Below are positions 43,584 through 52,984 of a stretch of 64,000 nt of DNA, in pieces. Source of the stretch: Stenotrophomonas rhizophila (lineage in GTDB: Bacteria; Pseudomonadota; Gammaproteobacteria; Xanthomonadales; Xanthomonadaceae). The notes under the pieces were generated by a model, which saw only the letters and a list, made by a program, of their open reading frames with translations, was not told the DNA's origin and did not search any database. Location: assembly GCF_003651185.1 (NCBI RefSeq), contig NZ_RCDC01000005.1, positions 1 through 64,000 on the forward strand, in the 5' to 3' direction. How positions within the stretch are numbered: position 1 is the stretch's first letter; the number at the start of each line of letters is the position of its first letter. A program made the translations under genes and the position numbers.

Positions 43584-44846
43584 TCAGCGCAATGCGGGGA
43601 GCAGGCGGTCCGGATCGCCATCGTTGGGGGCGGCCGGGACACCCAGCAGACGGGTCAGCAGGGGATAGACATCCACGTTGTCGAACCCAGGCAGGGTCTT
43701 GCCCTGCTGGAATGACGGCCCACGGGCAATGAACACCGCGCGCATCGAGGGCAGTGCGTTGTCGTAACCGTGCGAACCGCGGTTGCCGGGTTTGCGTGTG
43801 GCGATGCGGTCGCGGGTCAACGCATCCCAGCCTTCGTGCATCTGGCACAGGATCGGCGGAATGCGCGGATGGCGGCCGTATGCCCAGCGCGCCGGCAGGG
43901 CCTCGCGGCGCCAGCAGTCGTAGTGTGCGTGCGCACCGAGCAGGATCTTCTCGGCCTGGCGTTGCTTGCCCGGCAACGGCGCGAAGCCGACTGACTGGCC
44001 GACCGATACGTCCTTGGCGATCGACGGATCGACCATGTCTTCGGTGGCGATGACCTGGCCCTCGGGCACGCTGGCCATGCCGTGGTCGGACACCACGATG
44101 AGATTGGTGCTGTCGGCCAGACCGCGTGCCTGCAGCCCGTCCAACAGGCGGCCGATCGCGGTGTCGACCTCGCCGATGGCGGCGGCGTATTCGGAGGACT
44201 CCGGGCCGTGGTCATGCCCGGCGTGATCCACCTGTTCCATGTACAGGGTGACCAGGCGTGGTGCCTGCGCGTCGGTCTGGCCGAGCCAGCTCAACACCTG
44301 ATCGACACGGTCAGGCAGGGTCACCGTGCTGTCGTACACCCGCCATTGGCTGGGCCGCACGCCCTGGATGGCCGCTTCGCTGCCGGGCCAGGACAGGGTC
44401 GCGGTATGCACGCCGGCTTTTTCAGCGCCCACCCAGATCGGTTCGCCACCCCACCAACGGGCATCGGTGACGGCCTCGCGCAGATGGAGGCGGAAGCTGC
44501 CCAGTTCGGCTTCTTCCATGCTGTTGTGGATGATGCCGTGGTGGTCCGGACGCAGCCCGGTCACGATCGTGTAGTGGTTGGGGAAGGTCAGCGCCGGGTA
44601 TGAGGGCGTCATCCAGTCCGCACGCACGCCGCCGGCGATGATCCGCGACAGGTTGGGGCTGAGGCCGCGGTCGAGCATGTCCGCACGCAGGCCGTCGATG
44701 GAGACCAGCAACAGTTTGGGCGTAGTGGCTGGTGCCGTCGGGACAGCAGTCGCCGCGACGGCGTCAGGTGGAGTGGAGGGTGCGGTGGCGCACGCGGCCA
44801 GCGAAAGAGCGGCGGCAAGCGCCAGTGGAAGGCGGACGGAAATCAT
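43584..44846 (-). CDS. Lipoprotein ectonucleotide pyrophosphatase/phosphodiesterase
   Basis: A 420-residue alkaline-phosphatase-fold enzyme with lipobox LAAC (MISVRLPLALAAALSLAAC). Motifs: LLVSIDGLRADML (metal Asp), SYPALTFPNHYTIVTGLRPDHHGI with nucleophile Thr, and VVSDHGMASV. NPP family proteins cleave nucleotide or lysophospholipid phosphodiesters outside the cytoplasm. The genuine start is ATG 44846; a longer reading frame to 44903 lacks a signal sequence. Ends at the convergent THX terminator. Confidence 0.9.
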   Translation of the reverse strand: MISVRLPLALAAALSLAACATAPSTPPDAVAATAVPTAPATTPKLLLVSIDGLRADMLDRGLSPNLSRIIAGGVRADWMTPSYPALTFPNHYTIVTGLRPDHHGIIHNSMEEAELGSFRLHLREAVTDARWWGGEPIWVGAEKAGVHTATLSWPGSEAAIQGVRPSQWRVYDSTVTLPDRVDQVLSWLGQTDAQAPRLVTLYMEQVDHAGHDHGPESSEYAAAIGEVDTAIGRLLDGLQARGLADSTNLIVVSDHGMASVPEGQVIATEDMVDPSIAKDVSVGQSVGFAPLPGKQRQAEKILLGAHAHYDCWRREALPARWAYGRHPRIPPILCQMHEGWDALTRDRIATRKPGNRGSHGYDNALPSMRAVFIARGPSFQQGKTLPGFDNVDVYPLLTRLLGVPAAPNDGDPDRLLPALR

Positions 44847-44921
44847 CACGACATGATAGTGCGTGGCGGTGACGCGTCGAAGACAACCGATGGCATACGC
44901 CACCCCACGGCGTATGCCCGG

Positions 44922-45413
44922 TTACGCGAACAGCGAATCGTGCCGTGCTTCCAGTTGCAGCAGCGCAGCCTTGGCTTCCAGGCCACCACCGAAGCCGGTG
45001 AGCGCACCACTGCTGCCGATCACGCGGTGGCAGGGCAGCACGATCGGCAGTGGATTGCGGCCATTGGCGGCACCGACCGCGCGGCTGGCGGTGGGGTGGT
45101 TGATGTGCCGCGCCAGTGCCACGTAACTCCAGGTCTGGCCGAACGGAATATCGGCCAGCGCCTTCCACACCCGCAGCTGGAACGGCGTGCCGTATGGGGC
45201 AAGCGGGAGATCGAAGCGCACGCGCTCACCGCGCAGGTACTCCAGCAGTTGTCCGCGTGCGTCCCGCAGGGCATGGGCGTCGCGTTGCCAGTGTTCGCGC
45301 CCTTTGGCGTCGTAACGGTTGTTCTCGAACAGGATGTGGTGGATGCCCTGGCTGTCACCGGCCACGGTGAGCGCGCCGATCGGGCTGTCGAAGGTGTCGT
45401 AGAGCAGGGTCAT
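44922..45413 (-). CDS. ogt: Methylated-DNA--protein-cysteine methyltransferase
   Basis: A 163-residue suicide enzyme that removes O6-methyl from guanine onto its active-site Cys in LPIVLPCHRVIGSSGALTGFGGG. The Ogt/AdaC helix-turn-helix (GQTWSYVALARHIN, SRAVGAANGRN) is present. ATG 45413 overlaps the stop of the Ada/AlkA gene upstream (ATGA), so the two are translationally coupled and together hold all functions of the adaptive response. Confidence 0.93.
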   Translation of the reverse strand: MTLLYDTFDSPIGALTVAGDSQGIHHILFENNRYDAKGREHWQRDAHALRDARGQLLEYLRGERVRFDLPLAPYGTPFQLRVWKALADIPFGQTWSYVALARHINHPTASRAVGAANGRNPLPIVLPCHRVIGSSGALTGFGGGLEAKAALLQLEARHDSLFA

Positions 45414-46876
45414 GAGGTAACTCCCGAAGACGGTGTGGCCAGATGCCACAGATGCAGAACGGCGTAGGCACGCCACGGTCGCCACGGCTGCGAGCGGGCC
45501 TCGGTGGCGCGTTCGCTCAGTCGCGTATCACCACCGAGCACCTGCTGCAGCACCAGATCGCCGGCCGGGAACGCATCGGGCAGCGCCAGCGCACGCAGTG
45601 CCATGTAATGCGCGGTCCATGGGCCGATGCCGGGCAAGGCGACGCAGCGCGCCACGAAACCAGCCAGCGACTGGCCGGCGCGGAAATCGAGCCGCCCATC
45701 GACCACCGCCTGCGCAACCGCACGCACGGTGGCCGCGCGGGTGCGCGGCAGCCCGATGGTTTCCAGCGATGCCTGTGCCAGCACCTCCGGCAAGGGGAAC
45801 TGACGGTCCAGTCCCTCCGGCATGCCCTCCAGGGTGGCGCCGAAGCGGTCCACCACCCGGCGTGCCAGCGTGGCGGCGGCCGCCACGCTGACCTGTTGGC
45901 CAAGCACCGCGCGCACGGCCACTTCAAAGCCATCCCAGCCGCCGGGTACGCGCAGCCCGGGGCGTTGTGCGATACCCGTGGCCAGCAGTGGTTCCTGCGC
46001 CAGCGTCGCGTGCACCATGCGCAGGTCGGCATCGAGATCGAAGATGCGGCGTACGCGGCGCACGATGCCCGGAATCGCACGCGGATCGACCTGGCCCAGG
46101 TGCAGCAACAGCTCCGGGCGCCGTGGATCGGCGGTCACGCGCAGCAGTGAGGGGCGCTCGGGCGGCCCGATCACGCGCTGGTAGCTGTCCGTGTCGATCT
46201 GCTCGATGCCGGGAATGGCGCGGCGGCGCAGGAAGCCGAGCATCGCGGTGAAATCCAGCGGCGGCCGGTAGCCCAGGCGCAGGGTCAGTGCGCCCTCGGT
46301 CAGCGTGCCGCGCTGGCGGCGGATCGCGGTCGGGGGCATCCCGCAGCCATCCAGAAAGGCCGCGTTGAAACGGCGCAGGCTGTTGTACCCCGAGGCCATC
46401 GCGACATCGGTGACCGGCAAGGCGGTTTCGGTGAGCAGTTGCTTGGCCAACAACAGCCGGCGGGTGGCGTGGATCTGCGCCGGCGCCGCACCGAGCCGGG
46501 CCACGAACAGGCGCTGCAGCTGGCGGGCGCTCAAGCCGACGTGGGTGGCCAGATCGGCGACCGGCTGGTCCTGCAGATAGCCATCGTGGATCAGGGCGAG
46601 CGCGCGCTGCAGCGTTTCATTGTTGAGTGCGTCCTGCGCCTCGGGGGCCAACTCGGGGCGGCAGCGCAGGCAGGGACGAAAACCCGCGGCCGCGGCTGCG
46701 GCAGCCGTGGGGTAGTAAGTGACGTTGGACGGCTTCGGCGCCGGTGCCGGGCAGACCGGTCGGCAGTAGATGCCGGTACTGCGCACGGCAGTGAAGAACA
46801 CCCCGTCAAAGCGCGCATCGCGGGCAAGGCGGGCACTTTCGCAGGCGGCGTGGTCCAGGGGCAGGGCGGTCTCCAT
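45410..46876 (-). CDS. alkA: Ada regulatory domain fused to AlkA 3-methyladenine glycosylase
   Basis: A 488-residue fusion. Residues 1-80 are the Ada zinc domain, with C38, C42, C69 and C72 at the same positions as E. coli Ada (C38 is the methylphosphotriester acceptor). Next comes an AraC-type HTH (about 90-185), then an AlkA glycosylase with HhH (PGIGPWTAHYMALRALAL) and catalytic Asp downstream in FPAGD. It both senses alkylated DNA and excises 3-methyladenine. Start METALPLDHA at 46876. Coupled to ogt downstream. Confidence 0.92.
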   Translation of the reverse strand: METALPLDHAACESARLARDARFDGVFFTAVRSTGIYCRPVCPAPAPKPSNVTYYPTAAAAAAAGFRPCLRCRPELAPEAQDALNNETLQRALALIHDGYLQDQPVADLATHVGLSARQLQRLFVARLGAAPAQIHATRRLLLAKQLLTETALPVTDVAMASGYNSLRRFNAAFLDGCGMPPTAIRRQRGTLTEGALTLRLGYRPPLDFTAMLGFLRRRAIPGIEQIDTDSYQRVIGPPERPSLLRVTADPRRPELLLHLGQVDPRAIPGIVRRVRRIFDLDADLRMVHATLAQEPLLATGIAQRPGLRVPGGWDGFEVAVRAVLGQQVSVAAAATLARRVVDRFGATLEGMPEGLDRQFPLPEVLAQASLETIGLPRTRAATVRAVAQAVVDGRLDFRAGQSLAGFVARCVALPGIGPWTAHYMALRALALPDAFPAGDLVLQQVLGGDTRLSERATEARSQPWRPWRAYAVLHLWHLATPSSGVTS

Positions 46877-47049
46877 GGGGGCCAGTCTATGCCCGGTGAG
46901 CAGGGCTGGCTCGCCATTTTCGGACGCCAATGCCAGCCCCGGGTCGCCCGGTTCAGGACAGGTTGCCGCGCCGTGGCGGTCGCGCACTAGACTGTGCCTC
47001 TGCGCTGGTTTTGCCGCGCATTCCCCCTCGCAAGGATTCCGGGTTGTCC

Positions 47050-48195
47050 ATGTTGCTCAAGTCGTGGTGGTTGCCGTTGTTGTGTCTGGGTCTGGCCGGT
47101 TGCAGCCAGCTGGAAAACCCGGGCAATGTCACCGCCGCCGACAAGGCCGTGCGGGCACAGACCGCCGATGGCGACCACATGGTCTCGATCAACGCGGCCG
47201 ATGCGCCGCCACCGCCACCGCCCGCGCCCAAGCGCGGTGACCTGCGCTGGCCGGACGCGGCCCTGGAAAACGGCAAGGCGTGGATCAGCTGCGATACCGA
47301 CTATGCCGGCGACGCGGGCGATGGTGCGCCGCTGGAGGCGCTTGATCGGGCCAGCATCGATGCCGCGCTGCAGCCGTGCGCCGAACGTGGCCTGCTGCGC
47401 GTGCGCTATGTGGGCAAGATCAATCCCGGTTTCTCCGAGCTGGTCGCGCGGCTGGCCGTGGTCGCCGATGCGCAGCGTATTTCCCGGCGCATCCTTGATC
47501 TGGATTCCAGTGGTGGCCAGGTCGAAGCCGCCATCGTGGCGGGGGATCGCATCGGCGAATCCAACTGGACCATCTGGGTGCGCGAAGGCTCGGTCTGCCA
47601 CAGCGCCTGCGTGTTCGTGCTGGCTGCCGGCGACAACCGGCTGGTATCGGGCAAGGTCGGCATCCACCGCATGATGCGGATCAGCTCCAAGGCCACCTCG
47701 CGTGCCGAGCTCAACCGCGAACTCCATGAGGTGTACGACAACGTCAAGGATTACCTGCAGCGCAACGGCGTGGCCGTGGGCGTAGCCGATCTGATGATGA
47801 CCGTGCCCAACCGCAGCCTGCGCCTGCTCACCGCCGAGGAGCTGCGTCAGTTCGGGCTGGATGGCACCAACGCGGTGCAGGATGACCTGGAACGGATCAA
47901 GCAGATGCGCAAATGCGGCGATGCGTTCGTCCGCCGCAAGGACGCGTTCCTGGTCGCTTTCGATCAGGAGTGCAAGCGCGAAGGCAGTGAATTGGAGGCC
48001 GTCAACAGCTGTGGGCAGGCTCTGAAGCAGCGCTTCGGTTTCCCGGATGAAACCTGTCCGGACGAGAGCCCGCTGTCGGAGATCGATGTCTCCACGCTGC
48101 TGCCGGCCACCACCGCGCCGGGTCAGCCGGATGCCGTGGAGCAGACGCTGGGCGATGCCCGGCCGGCGCCGGCCGAGGCGGCCGAGCGCAACTGA
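47050..48195 (+). CDS. ClpP-like serine protease-fold lipoprotein
   Basis: A 381-residue lipoprotein (lipobox LAGC, C18). After a Pro-rich linker (about 52-61) a ClpP/crotonase-type domain shows ILDLDSSGGQV (GG oxyanion loop, 153-156), S185 in VCHSACVFVLAAG and H206 in GKVGIHRM. It resembles the periplasmic COG3904 group, for which protease activity is inferred only. The distal part has three Cys pairs. Start ATG 47050, in the usual lipoprotein signal frame; divergent from the ada-alkA operon. The next gene begins 61 bases later. Confidence 0.8.
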   Translation: MLLKSWWLPLLCLGLAGCSQLENPGNVTAADKAVRAQTADGDHMVSINAADAPPPPPPAPKRGDLRWPDAALENGKAWISCDTDYAGDAGDGAPLEALDRASIDAALQPCAERGLLRVRYVGKINPGFSELVARLAVVADAQRISRRILDLDSSGGQVEAAIVAGDRIGESNWTIWVREGSVCHSACVFVLAAGDNRLVSGKVGIHRMMRISSKATSRAELNRELHEVYDNVKDYLQRNGVAVGVADLMMTVPNRSLRLLTAEELRQFGLDGTNAVQDDLERIKQMRKCGDAFVRRKDAFLVAFDQECKREGSELEAVNSCGQALKQRFGFPDETCPDESPLSEIDVSTLLPATTAPGQPDAVEQTLGDARPAPAEAAERN

Positions 48196-48256
48196 CGGAG
48201 GACTCACGCCCTTCCCGTAGACTGGAGCGCAGTTCCTTCCAGCCAACGGTGTCCTG

Positions 48257-48790
48257 ATGCGTGTTCCGCTGCTGCTGTTGTCCGCTCTGCTGCCTTTCGC
48301 CGCGCTGGCCCAGACGCCACCGCCGCCGGCCACGCCTGCACCGGCCCCGGCGCGCGCCGCGCCTGCCGCCGCCCCTGCCGCCCGCCCGGCACTCAGCCCG
48401 GCGCAGCAGGCGCAGGTGCAGAAGCAGGATGCGGAAATGACCGCTGCTGCATTGCAGGTCGCGAAGCTGGTCGATGCCAACCGTGCCGGCGAGGCATGGA
48501 AAGGCGCTTCGGCCGTGGCGAAGAAGTCAGTGACCGAGCAGGCCTTTGTCAGCCAGCTCACCGCCGACCGCCAGCGCCTCGGTGCATTGGCCTCGCGCGG
48601 CCAGCCGGTGGTGACCCGGGTCAAGTACGCCGCCGGGGCGACCGTCCCGGAAGGCCTGTACATCAACGTCAGTTTCCCCACGCGCTTTGCCAACAGTGCC
48701 CAGCCGGTGCGCGAACTGGTGTCCTTCCGGTTCGACGAAGACCGCGTCTGGCGCCTGGCCGGTTACAGCGTGCGTGCCGCCACCCCCTGA
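48257..48790 (+). CDS. DUF4019 periplasmic protein
   Basis: A 177-residue exported protein with signal peptide (about 1-19, ending ALA) and a low-complexity Pro/Ala-rich linker (20-50), then a compact domain (about 55-175) of the DUF4019 type (VAKKSVTEQAFVSQL, ending VWRLAGYSV). Function is unknown. It follows the ClpP-like lipoprotein by 61 bases and may be co-transcribed. Confidence 0.8.
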   Translation: MRVPLLLLSALLPFAALAQTPPPPATPAPAPARAAPAAAPAARPALSPAQQAQVQKQDAEMTAAALQVAKLVDANRAGEAWKGASAVAKKSVTEQAFVSQLTADRQRLGALASRGQPVVTRVKYAAGATVPEGLYINVSFPTRFANSAQPVRELVSFRFDEDRVWRLAGYSVRAATP

Positions 48791-48808
48791 TCGCCGGAGA
48801 CTGCGCAG

Positions 48809-49198
48809 ATGAGTATCGAGATCCAGATGCTGGTGTGGTCGATGGTGCTCGGCCTCGTGCACGTGTTTGCGCCTTCCACGTTGATCACCCGCGAGCGCGG
48901 GATCGGCTGGAATGCCTCCGCGCGCGATCAGCCGATGCCGGCGCCGAGTCCGCTGGCTGGCCGCCTGCAGCGGGCGCAGAGCAACTTCATGGAAACCTTC
49001 CCGTTCTTCGCCGCCGCGGTGCTGGCGGTGGTGCTGACCCAGCGCCAGGACGGGATGACGGCCGTGGCCGTGCAGCTGTACTTCTGGGCGCGGCTGATCT
49101 ATCTGCCGCTGTACGCCGCCGGCGTGCCTTACGTGCGCAGCCTGGTGTGGCTGGTGTCGCTGCTGGGCATCGTGATGCTGCTGTGGGCGTTGCTGTGA
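48809..49198 (+). CDS. MAPEG-family membrane protein
   Basis: A 129-residue protein with four helices and the MAPEG-like segment GRLQRAQSNFMETFPFFAAAVL, seen in bacterial microsomal glutathione-transferase relatives. Family enzymes act on eicosanoids or glutathione conjugates, but bacterial members are mostly uncharacterised. It begins 18 bases after the DUF4019 gene. Confidence 0.88.
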   Translation: MSIEIQMLVWSMVLGLVHVFAPSTLITRERGIGWNASARDQPMPAPSPLAGRLQRAQSNFMETFPFFAAAVLAVVLTQRQDGMTAVAVQLYFWARLIYLPLYAAGVPYVRSLVWLVSLLGIVMLLWALL

Positions 49199-49287
49199 AC
49201 CCGCGCTGGCGCGCCTGATCCAGATCAAGGACGGCGCCGGCGCTGCGGCGTTAAGCTGCGCTGGACACGCAACGGCAGGATGGGATC

Positions 49288-50472
49288 ATGCAGTCAGTGG
49301 ATGTGGTGGTGGTGGGCGCCGGCCCGACCGGGCTGTGCTTCGCGCGCGCGCTGGCCGATACCGGCCTGAGCGTCACCCTGGTCGAACAGCAGCCGCGTGC
49401 CGCGTTGGCGCAGGCCGCCTTCGACGGCCGTGAGATCGCGCTGACCCATGCCTCCCGCCAGATCCTGGCATCGCTGGGTCTGTGGGCGCAGCTGGATCCC
49501 GCCGAGATTTCCCCGTTGCGCGATGCCAAGGTGATGGATGGCGGCTCGCCGTTCGCGCTGACCTTCGCCGCGCACCAGCGCACCGGGGACGACCTCGGCT
49601 GGCTGGTGCCCAACCATCTGATCCGTCGCGCCGCCTGGCAGAGCGTGCAGGGCCAGGCCGGTCTGGAAATCCTGGACCAGGCCAGCGTCACGGCCGTGAG
49701 CCCGGGCCCGGCCCACAGCGTGGTGACCCTGGCCGATGGCCGCCAGCTGGCCGCGCGGCTGGTGGTCGCTGCCGACAGCCGCTTCTCCTCCACCCGCCGC
49801 CTGCTGGGGATTGGCGCGCAGCTGCGTGATTTCGGCAAATCCATGCTGGTCTGCCGCATGCAGATCGAGGTGCCGCACCAGCACACCGCCTGGGAGTGGT
49901 TCGGGTATGGGCGCACGATGGCCCTGCTGCCCCTCAATGGCGACCAGGCCTCGGCCGTCATCACGCTGCCGCCCCGTCAGATCGCGGCCTTGATGGGCCA
50001 GGATGAGGCCGACTTCGGCCGCAGCATCAGTGGCTTTTTCGAGCATCGGCTGGGCGCGATGCGGCCGGTGGCCACGCCGGTGGCGTATCCCCTCGTGGGG
50101 GTGTATGCCAACGCGTTCGCCGGCGATCGCTGTGCGTTGATCGGCGATGCCGCCGTCGGCATGCATCCGGTCACCGCGCATGGCTTCAATCTGGGGTTGC
50201 AGAGCCAGCATCGACTGGCCGGGCTCCTGCGCAAGGCCGCAGGGCAGGGACGCGACATCGCCGCACCCGCCGGGCTGGCCGCTTACGAGCGTGGGCACCG
50301 GCTGGCCTCGCGGCCGCTTTACGAGGCGACCAATGCGATCGCTTCGCTGTACACCGATGACCGCCTGCCGGCGCGGCTGCTGCGCCGGGCCGGACTGCGG
50401 CTGGCGCACGGGGTGGCCCCGTTCCGCCAGCTGATCACCGCCCATCTGACCCAGCGCGATACACTGCGCTGA
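49288..50472 (+). CDS. ubiM: UbiH/UbiF-family FAD hydroxylase, probably 5-demethoxyubiquinol hydroxylase UbiM
   Basis: A 394-residue flavoprotein of the ubiquinone hydroxylase type. FAD-binding motif VVVVGAGPTGLCFARAL at the N terminus, DG motif-like VVAADSRFSSTRR (about 165-180), and GDRCALIGDAAVGMHPVTAHGFNLGLQ (GD motif). UbiM-type hydroxylases act at one or more ring positions in ubiquinone synthesis; the exact position cannot be read from sequence. Start ATG 49288; divergent end with the S4 gene. Confidence 0.78.
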   Translation: MQSVDVVVVGAGPTGLCFARALADTGLSVTLVEQQPRAALAQAAFDGREIALTHASRQILASLGLWAQLDPAEISPLRDAKVMDGGSPFALTFAAHQRTGDDLGWLVPNHLIRRAAWQSVQGQAGLEILDQASVTAVSPGPAHSVVTLADGRQLAARLVVAADSRFSSTRRLLGIGAQLRDFGKSMLVCRMQIEVPHQHTAWEWFGYGRTMALLPLNGDQASAVITLPPRQIAALMGQDEADFGRSISGFFEHRLGAMRPVATPVAYPLVGVYANAFAGDRCALIGDAAVGMHPVTAHGFNLGLQSQHRLAGLLRKAAGQGRDIAAPAGLAAYERGHRLASRPLYEATNAIASLYTDDRLPARLLRRAGLRLAHGVAPFRQLITAHLTQRDTLR

Positions 50473-50487
50473 GTCCGGCCGGGAAGA

Positions 50488-50718
50488 TCAGGGCGCGTCG
50501 CTGTCGGCGATCACGTGAATGACCGTGTCGGCGAACTGTACCTGCTGGCCCGCGCGGATCTTGCATGCCTTGCGCAGTTCCACTTCACCATCGACCAGTA
50601 CCTGGCCGTCGCCGATCACGGTCTTGGCCTCGCCGCCGCTGGTGACCAGGTCGGCCAGCTTGAGCAGCTGCTTGAGCTCGACGTAGTCGCGGTCCAGTTC
50701 AAATTCGAGGGTCTGCAT
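50488..50718 (-). CDS. S4-domain RNA-binding protein (YbcJ-like)
   Basis: A 76-residue single S4 domain: EFELDRDYVELKQLLKLADLVTSGG, then VDGEVELRKACKIRAGQQV. The layout matches YbcJ-type small RNA-binding proteins. Start ATG 50718; a longer reading frame upstream has no support. It ends convergent with ubiM, 15 bases apart. Confidence 0.88.
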   Translation of the reverse strand: MQTLEFELDRDYVELKQLLKLADLVTSGGEAKTVIGDGQVLVDGEVELRKACKIRAGQQVQFADTVIHVIADSDAP

Positions 50719-50985
50719 GGAGCGGGTATCCTGGGAAGAGGCGCGGACGTGGGGCCGGGCCGGGAAAGGGCGCGTATTGTGCGCCAGCCGGCGGCGCAAC
50801 GGCATCCATCCGGGAATCTGTATACGTTGTTCAGGAACGATGCGGTATCATCGCCCCCTGAGTGAGTGAATTCTCCTCCGACCGAGCAGCGCCAGGGCAC
50901 GCGATAAGAAAGGGCGCCCAAAGCGCGGACCATCCCCCTTTTTTATCTCACTGCCCTCTAGAACGGCGGTGTTTCGGAGTTTCCC

Positions 50986-52938
50986 ATGTCCCAAGAATCC
51001 CCCGCGCCGCTGCTGTTTGCAGATCTCGGCCTGTCCGACGCTGTGATGCAGGCCGTCGCCACCGTCGGTTACGAAACCCCTTCGCCGATCCAGGCCGCCA
51101 CCATTCCGGCGATGCTGGAAGGCCGTGACGTGCTCGGCCAGGCCCAGACCGGTACCGGCAAGACCGCCGCCTTCGCGCTGCCGGTGCTGTCCAACCTCGA
51201 TTTCAACCAGACCAAGCCGCAGGTGCTGGTGCTGGCGCCCACCCGCGAACTGGCCATCCAGGTCGCCGAGGCGTTCCAGACCTATTCCTCCGGCATCCCC
51301 GGCTTCCGCGTCCTGCCGGTGTACGGCGGCCAGCCCTATGGCCAGCAGTTGTCGGCCCTGCGTCGTGGCGTGCACGTCATCGTCGGCACCCCGGGCCGCG
51401 TGATCGATCACCTCGAGCGCGGCACCCTGGATCTGTCCGAGCTGAAGACGCTGGTGCTCGACGAAGCCGACGAAATGCTGCGCATGGGCTTCATCGACGA
51501 CGTCGAAGCCGTGCTGAAGAAGCTGCCGGAGACCCGCCAGGTCGCCCTGTTCTCGGCCACCATGCCGTCGCAGATCCGCCGCATCGCGCAGACCTACCTG
51601 AAGAACCCGGCCGAAGTCACCATCGTCAGCAAGACGACGACCTCGGCCAACATCCGCCAGCGTTACTGGTGGGTGAGCGGCATGCACAAGCTGGACGCGC
51701 TGACCCGTATCCTGGAAGTGGAACCGTTCGACGCGATGATCATCTTCTCGCGTACCAAGGCAGCCACTGAAGAGTTGGCCGAGAAGCTGCAGGCGCGCGG
51801 CCTGGCCGCGGCCGCCATCAACGGCGACATGCAGCAGGCCCAGCGCGAGCGCACCATCGGCATGCTCAAGGAAGGCAAGCTGGACATCCTGGTCGCCACC
51901 GACGTGGCCGCCCGTGGTCTGGACGTGGAGCGCATCAGCCACGTGCTGAACTACGACATCCCGTACGACACCGAAAGCTATGTGCACCGCATCGGCCGTA
52001 CCGGCCGTGCCGGCCGCACCGGTGACGCGATCCTGTTCGCCACCCCGCGCGAAAAGGGCATGCTGCGTGCCATCGAGCGCGCCACCCGCCAGCCCATCGA
52101 AGAGATGCAGCTGCCGAGCGTGGACGCGGTCAACGACACCCGCATCACCAAGTTCATGAGCCGCATCAGCGATGTGCTCGATGCCGGTGGCACCGAGTTC
52201 TACCGCGACCTGCTGCAGCGCCTGGAAGGCGAGAAGAACGTGCCGGCGATCGAGATCGCCGCCGCGCTGGCCAAGCTGTTGCAGGGCGATTCGCCGTTCC
52301 TGCTGACCCCGCCGGTCCGTGGTGCCCGTGAAGAGCGTGCCCCGCATCAGCGCAACGAGCGCAGCAACGACCGTGGCGAGCGCCCGGCCCGTTTCGAGCC
52401 GCGCTTCGAGCGGGGTCCGCGCCGTGAAGACGACCGTGGCCCGCGCCCGCCGCGTCCGGAAGGCGACTTCGGCAACAGCGAAGGCGGCGCCGAGCGCGCC
52501 CCGCGCCGTGACATCGCCCCGCGCGGTGCCGCCGAGCCGGGCATGGAAACCTTCCGCATCGAAGTGGGCCACGTCCACGGCGTGAAGCCGGGCAACATCG
52601 TCGGCGCGATCGCCAACGAAGCTGGCCTGGAAAGCCGTTTCATCGGCCGCATCGACATCCATGACGACTTCTCGGTGCTGGACCTGCCGGCCGAAATGCC
52701 GCAGGACCTGCTGACCCACCTGAAGAAGGTGTGGGTCTCGGGCCAGCAGCTTCAGATGCGCAAGGTCGAGCCGGGTGAAGACCTGACCCCGTCCGCGCGT
52801 CCGCCGTTCAAGCCGAAGTTCGGCCAGGGCAAGCCGCGTGGTCCGGGCGGTCCGGGTGGCCCGCGCAGCGGCCCGGGCGGCAACGACCGCCCGCCGCGTC
52901 GTGACGGCTTCAAGCCGCGCGGTCCGCGCAACTTCTGA
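50986..52938 (+). CDS. deaD: DEAD-box RNA helicase with C-terminal RNA-binding domain (DeaD/CsdA-like)
   Basis: A 650-residue ATP-dependent RNA helicase: Q motif (about 10-40), Walker A AQTGTGKT at 53-60, DEAD at 159-162, SAT at 190-192, and HRIGRTGRAGR. Beyond residue 440 is an Arg/Gly/Pro/Glu-rich spacer, then a DbpA/DeaD RNA-binding domain (about 515-600) and a basic Gly-rich tail (GGPGGPRSGPGGNDRPPRR). It remodels RNA in ribosome assembly and cold adaptation. The 180-base leader has no gene and includes a purine-rich/C-T-rich stretch that could fold. Confidence 0.93.
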   Translation: MSQESPAPLLFADLGLSDAVMQAVATVGYETPSPIQAATIPAMLEGRDVLGQAQTGTGKTAAFALPVLSNLDFNQTKPQVLVLAPTRELAIQVAEAFQTYSSGIPGFRVLPVYGGQPYGQQLSALRRGVHVIVGTPGRVIDHLERGTLDLSELKTLVLDEADEMLRMGFIDDVEAVLKKLPETRQVALFSATMPSQIRRIAQTYLKNPAEVTIVSKTTTSANIRQRYWWVSGMHKLDALTRILEVEPFDAMIIFSRTKAATEELAEKLQARGLAAAAINGDMQQAQRERTIGMLKEGKLDILVATDVAARGLDVERISHVLNYDIPYDTESYVHRIGRTGRAGRTGDAILFATPREKGMLRAIERATRQPIEEMQLPSVDAVNDTRITKFMSRISDVLDAGGTEFYRDLLQRLEGEKNVPAIEIAAALAKLLQGDSPFLLTPPVRGAREERAPHQRNERSNDRGERPARFEPRFERGPRREDDRGPRPPRPEGDFGNSEGGAERAPRRDIAPRGAAEPGMETFRIEVGHVHGVKPGNIVGAIANEAGLESRFIGRIDIHDDFSVLDLPAEMPQDLLTHLKKVWVSGQQLQMRKVEPGEDLTPSARPPFKPKFGQGKPRGPGGPGGPRSGPGGNDRPPRRDGFKPRGPRNF

Positions 52939-52958
52939 TCGCCCCGGGGTGATCAACG

Positions 52959-52984
52959 CGACGCCAGCCTCCGGGCTGGCGTCG
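52959..52984 (+). terminator. Hairpin terminator after the helicase gene
   Basis: GACGCCAGCC at 52960-52969 pairs with GGCTGGCGTC at 52974-52983, loop TCCG, plus one flanking C-G pair. The downstream T tract is weak. Confidence 0.6.
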
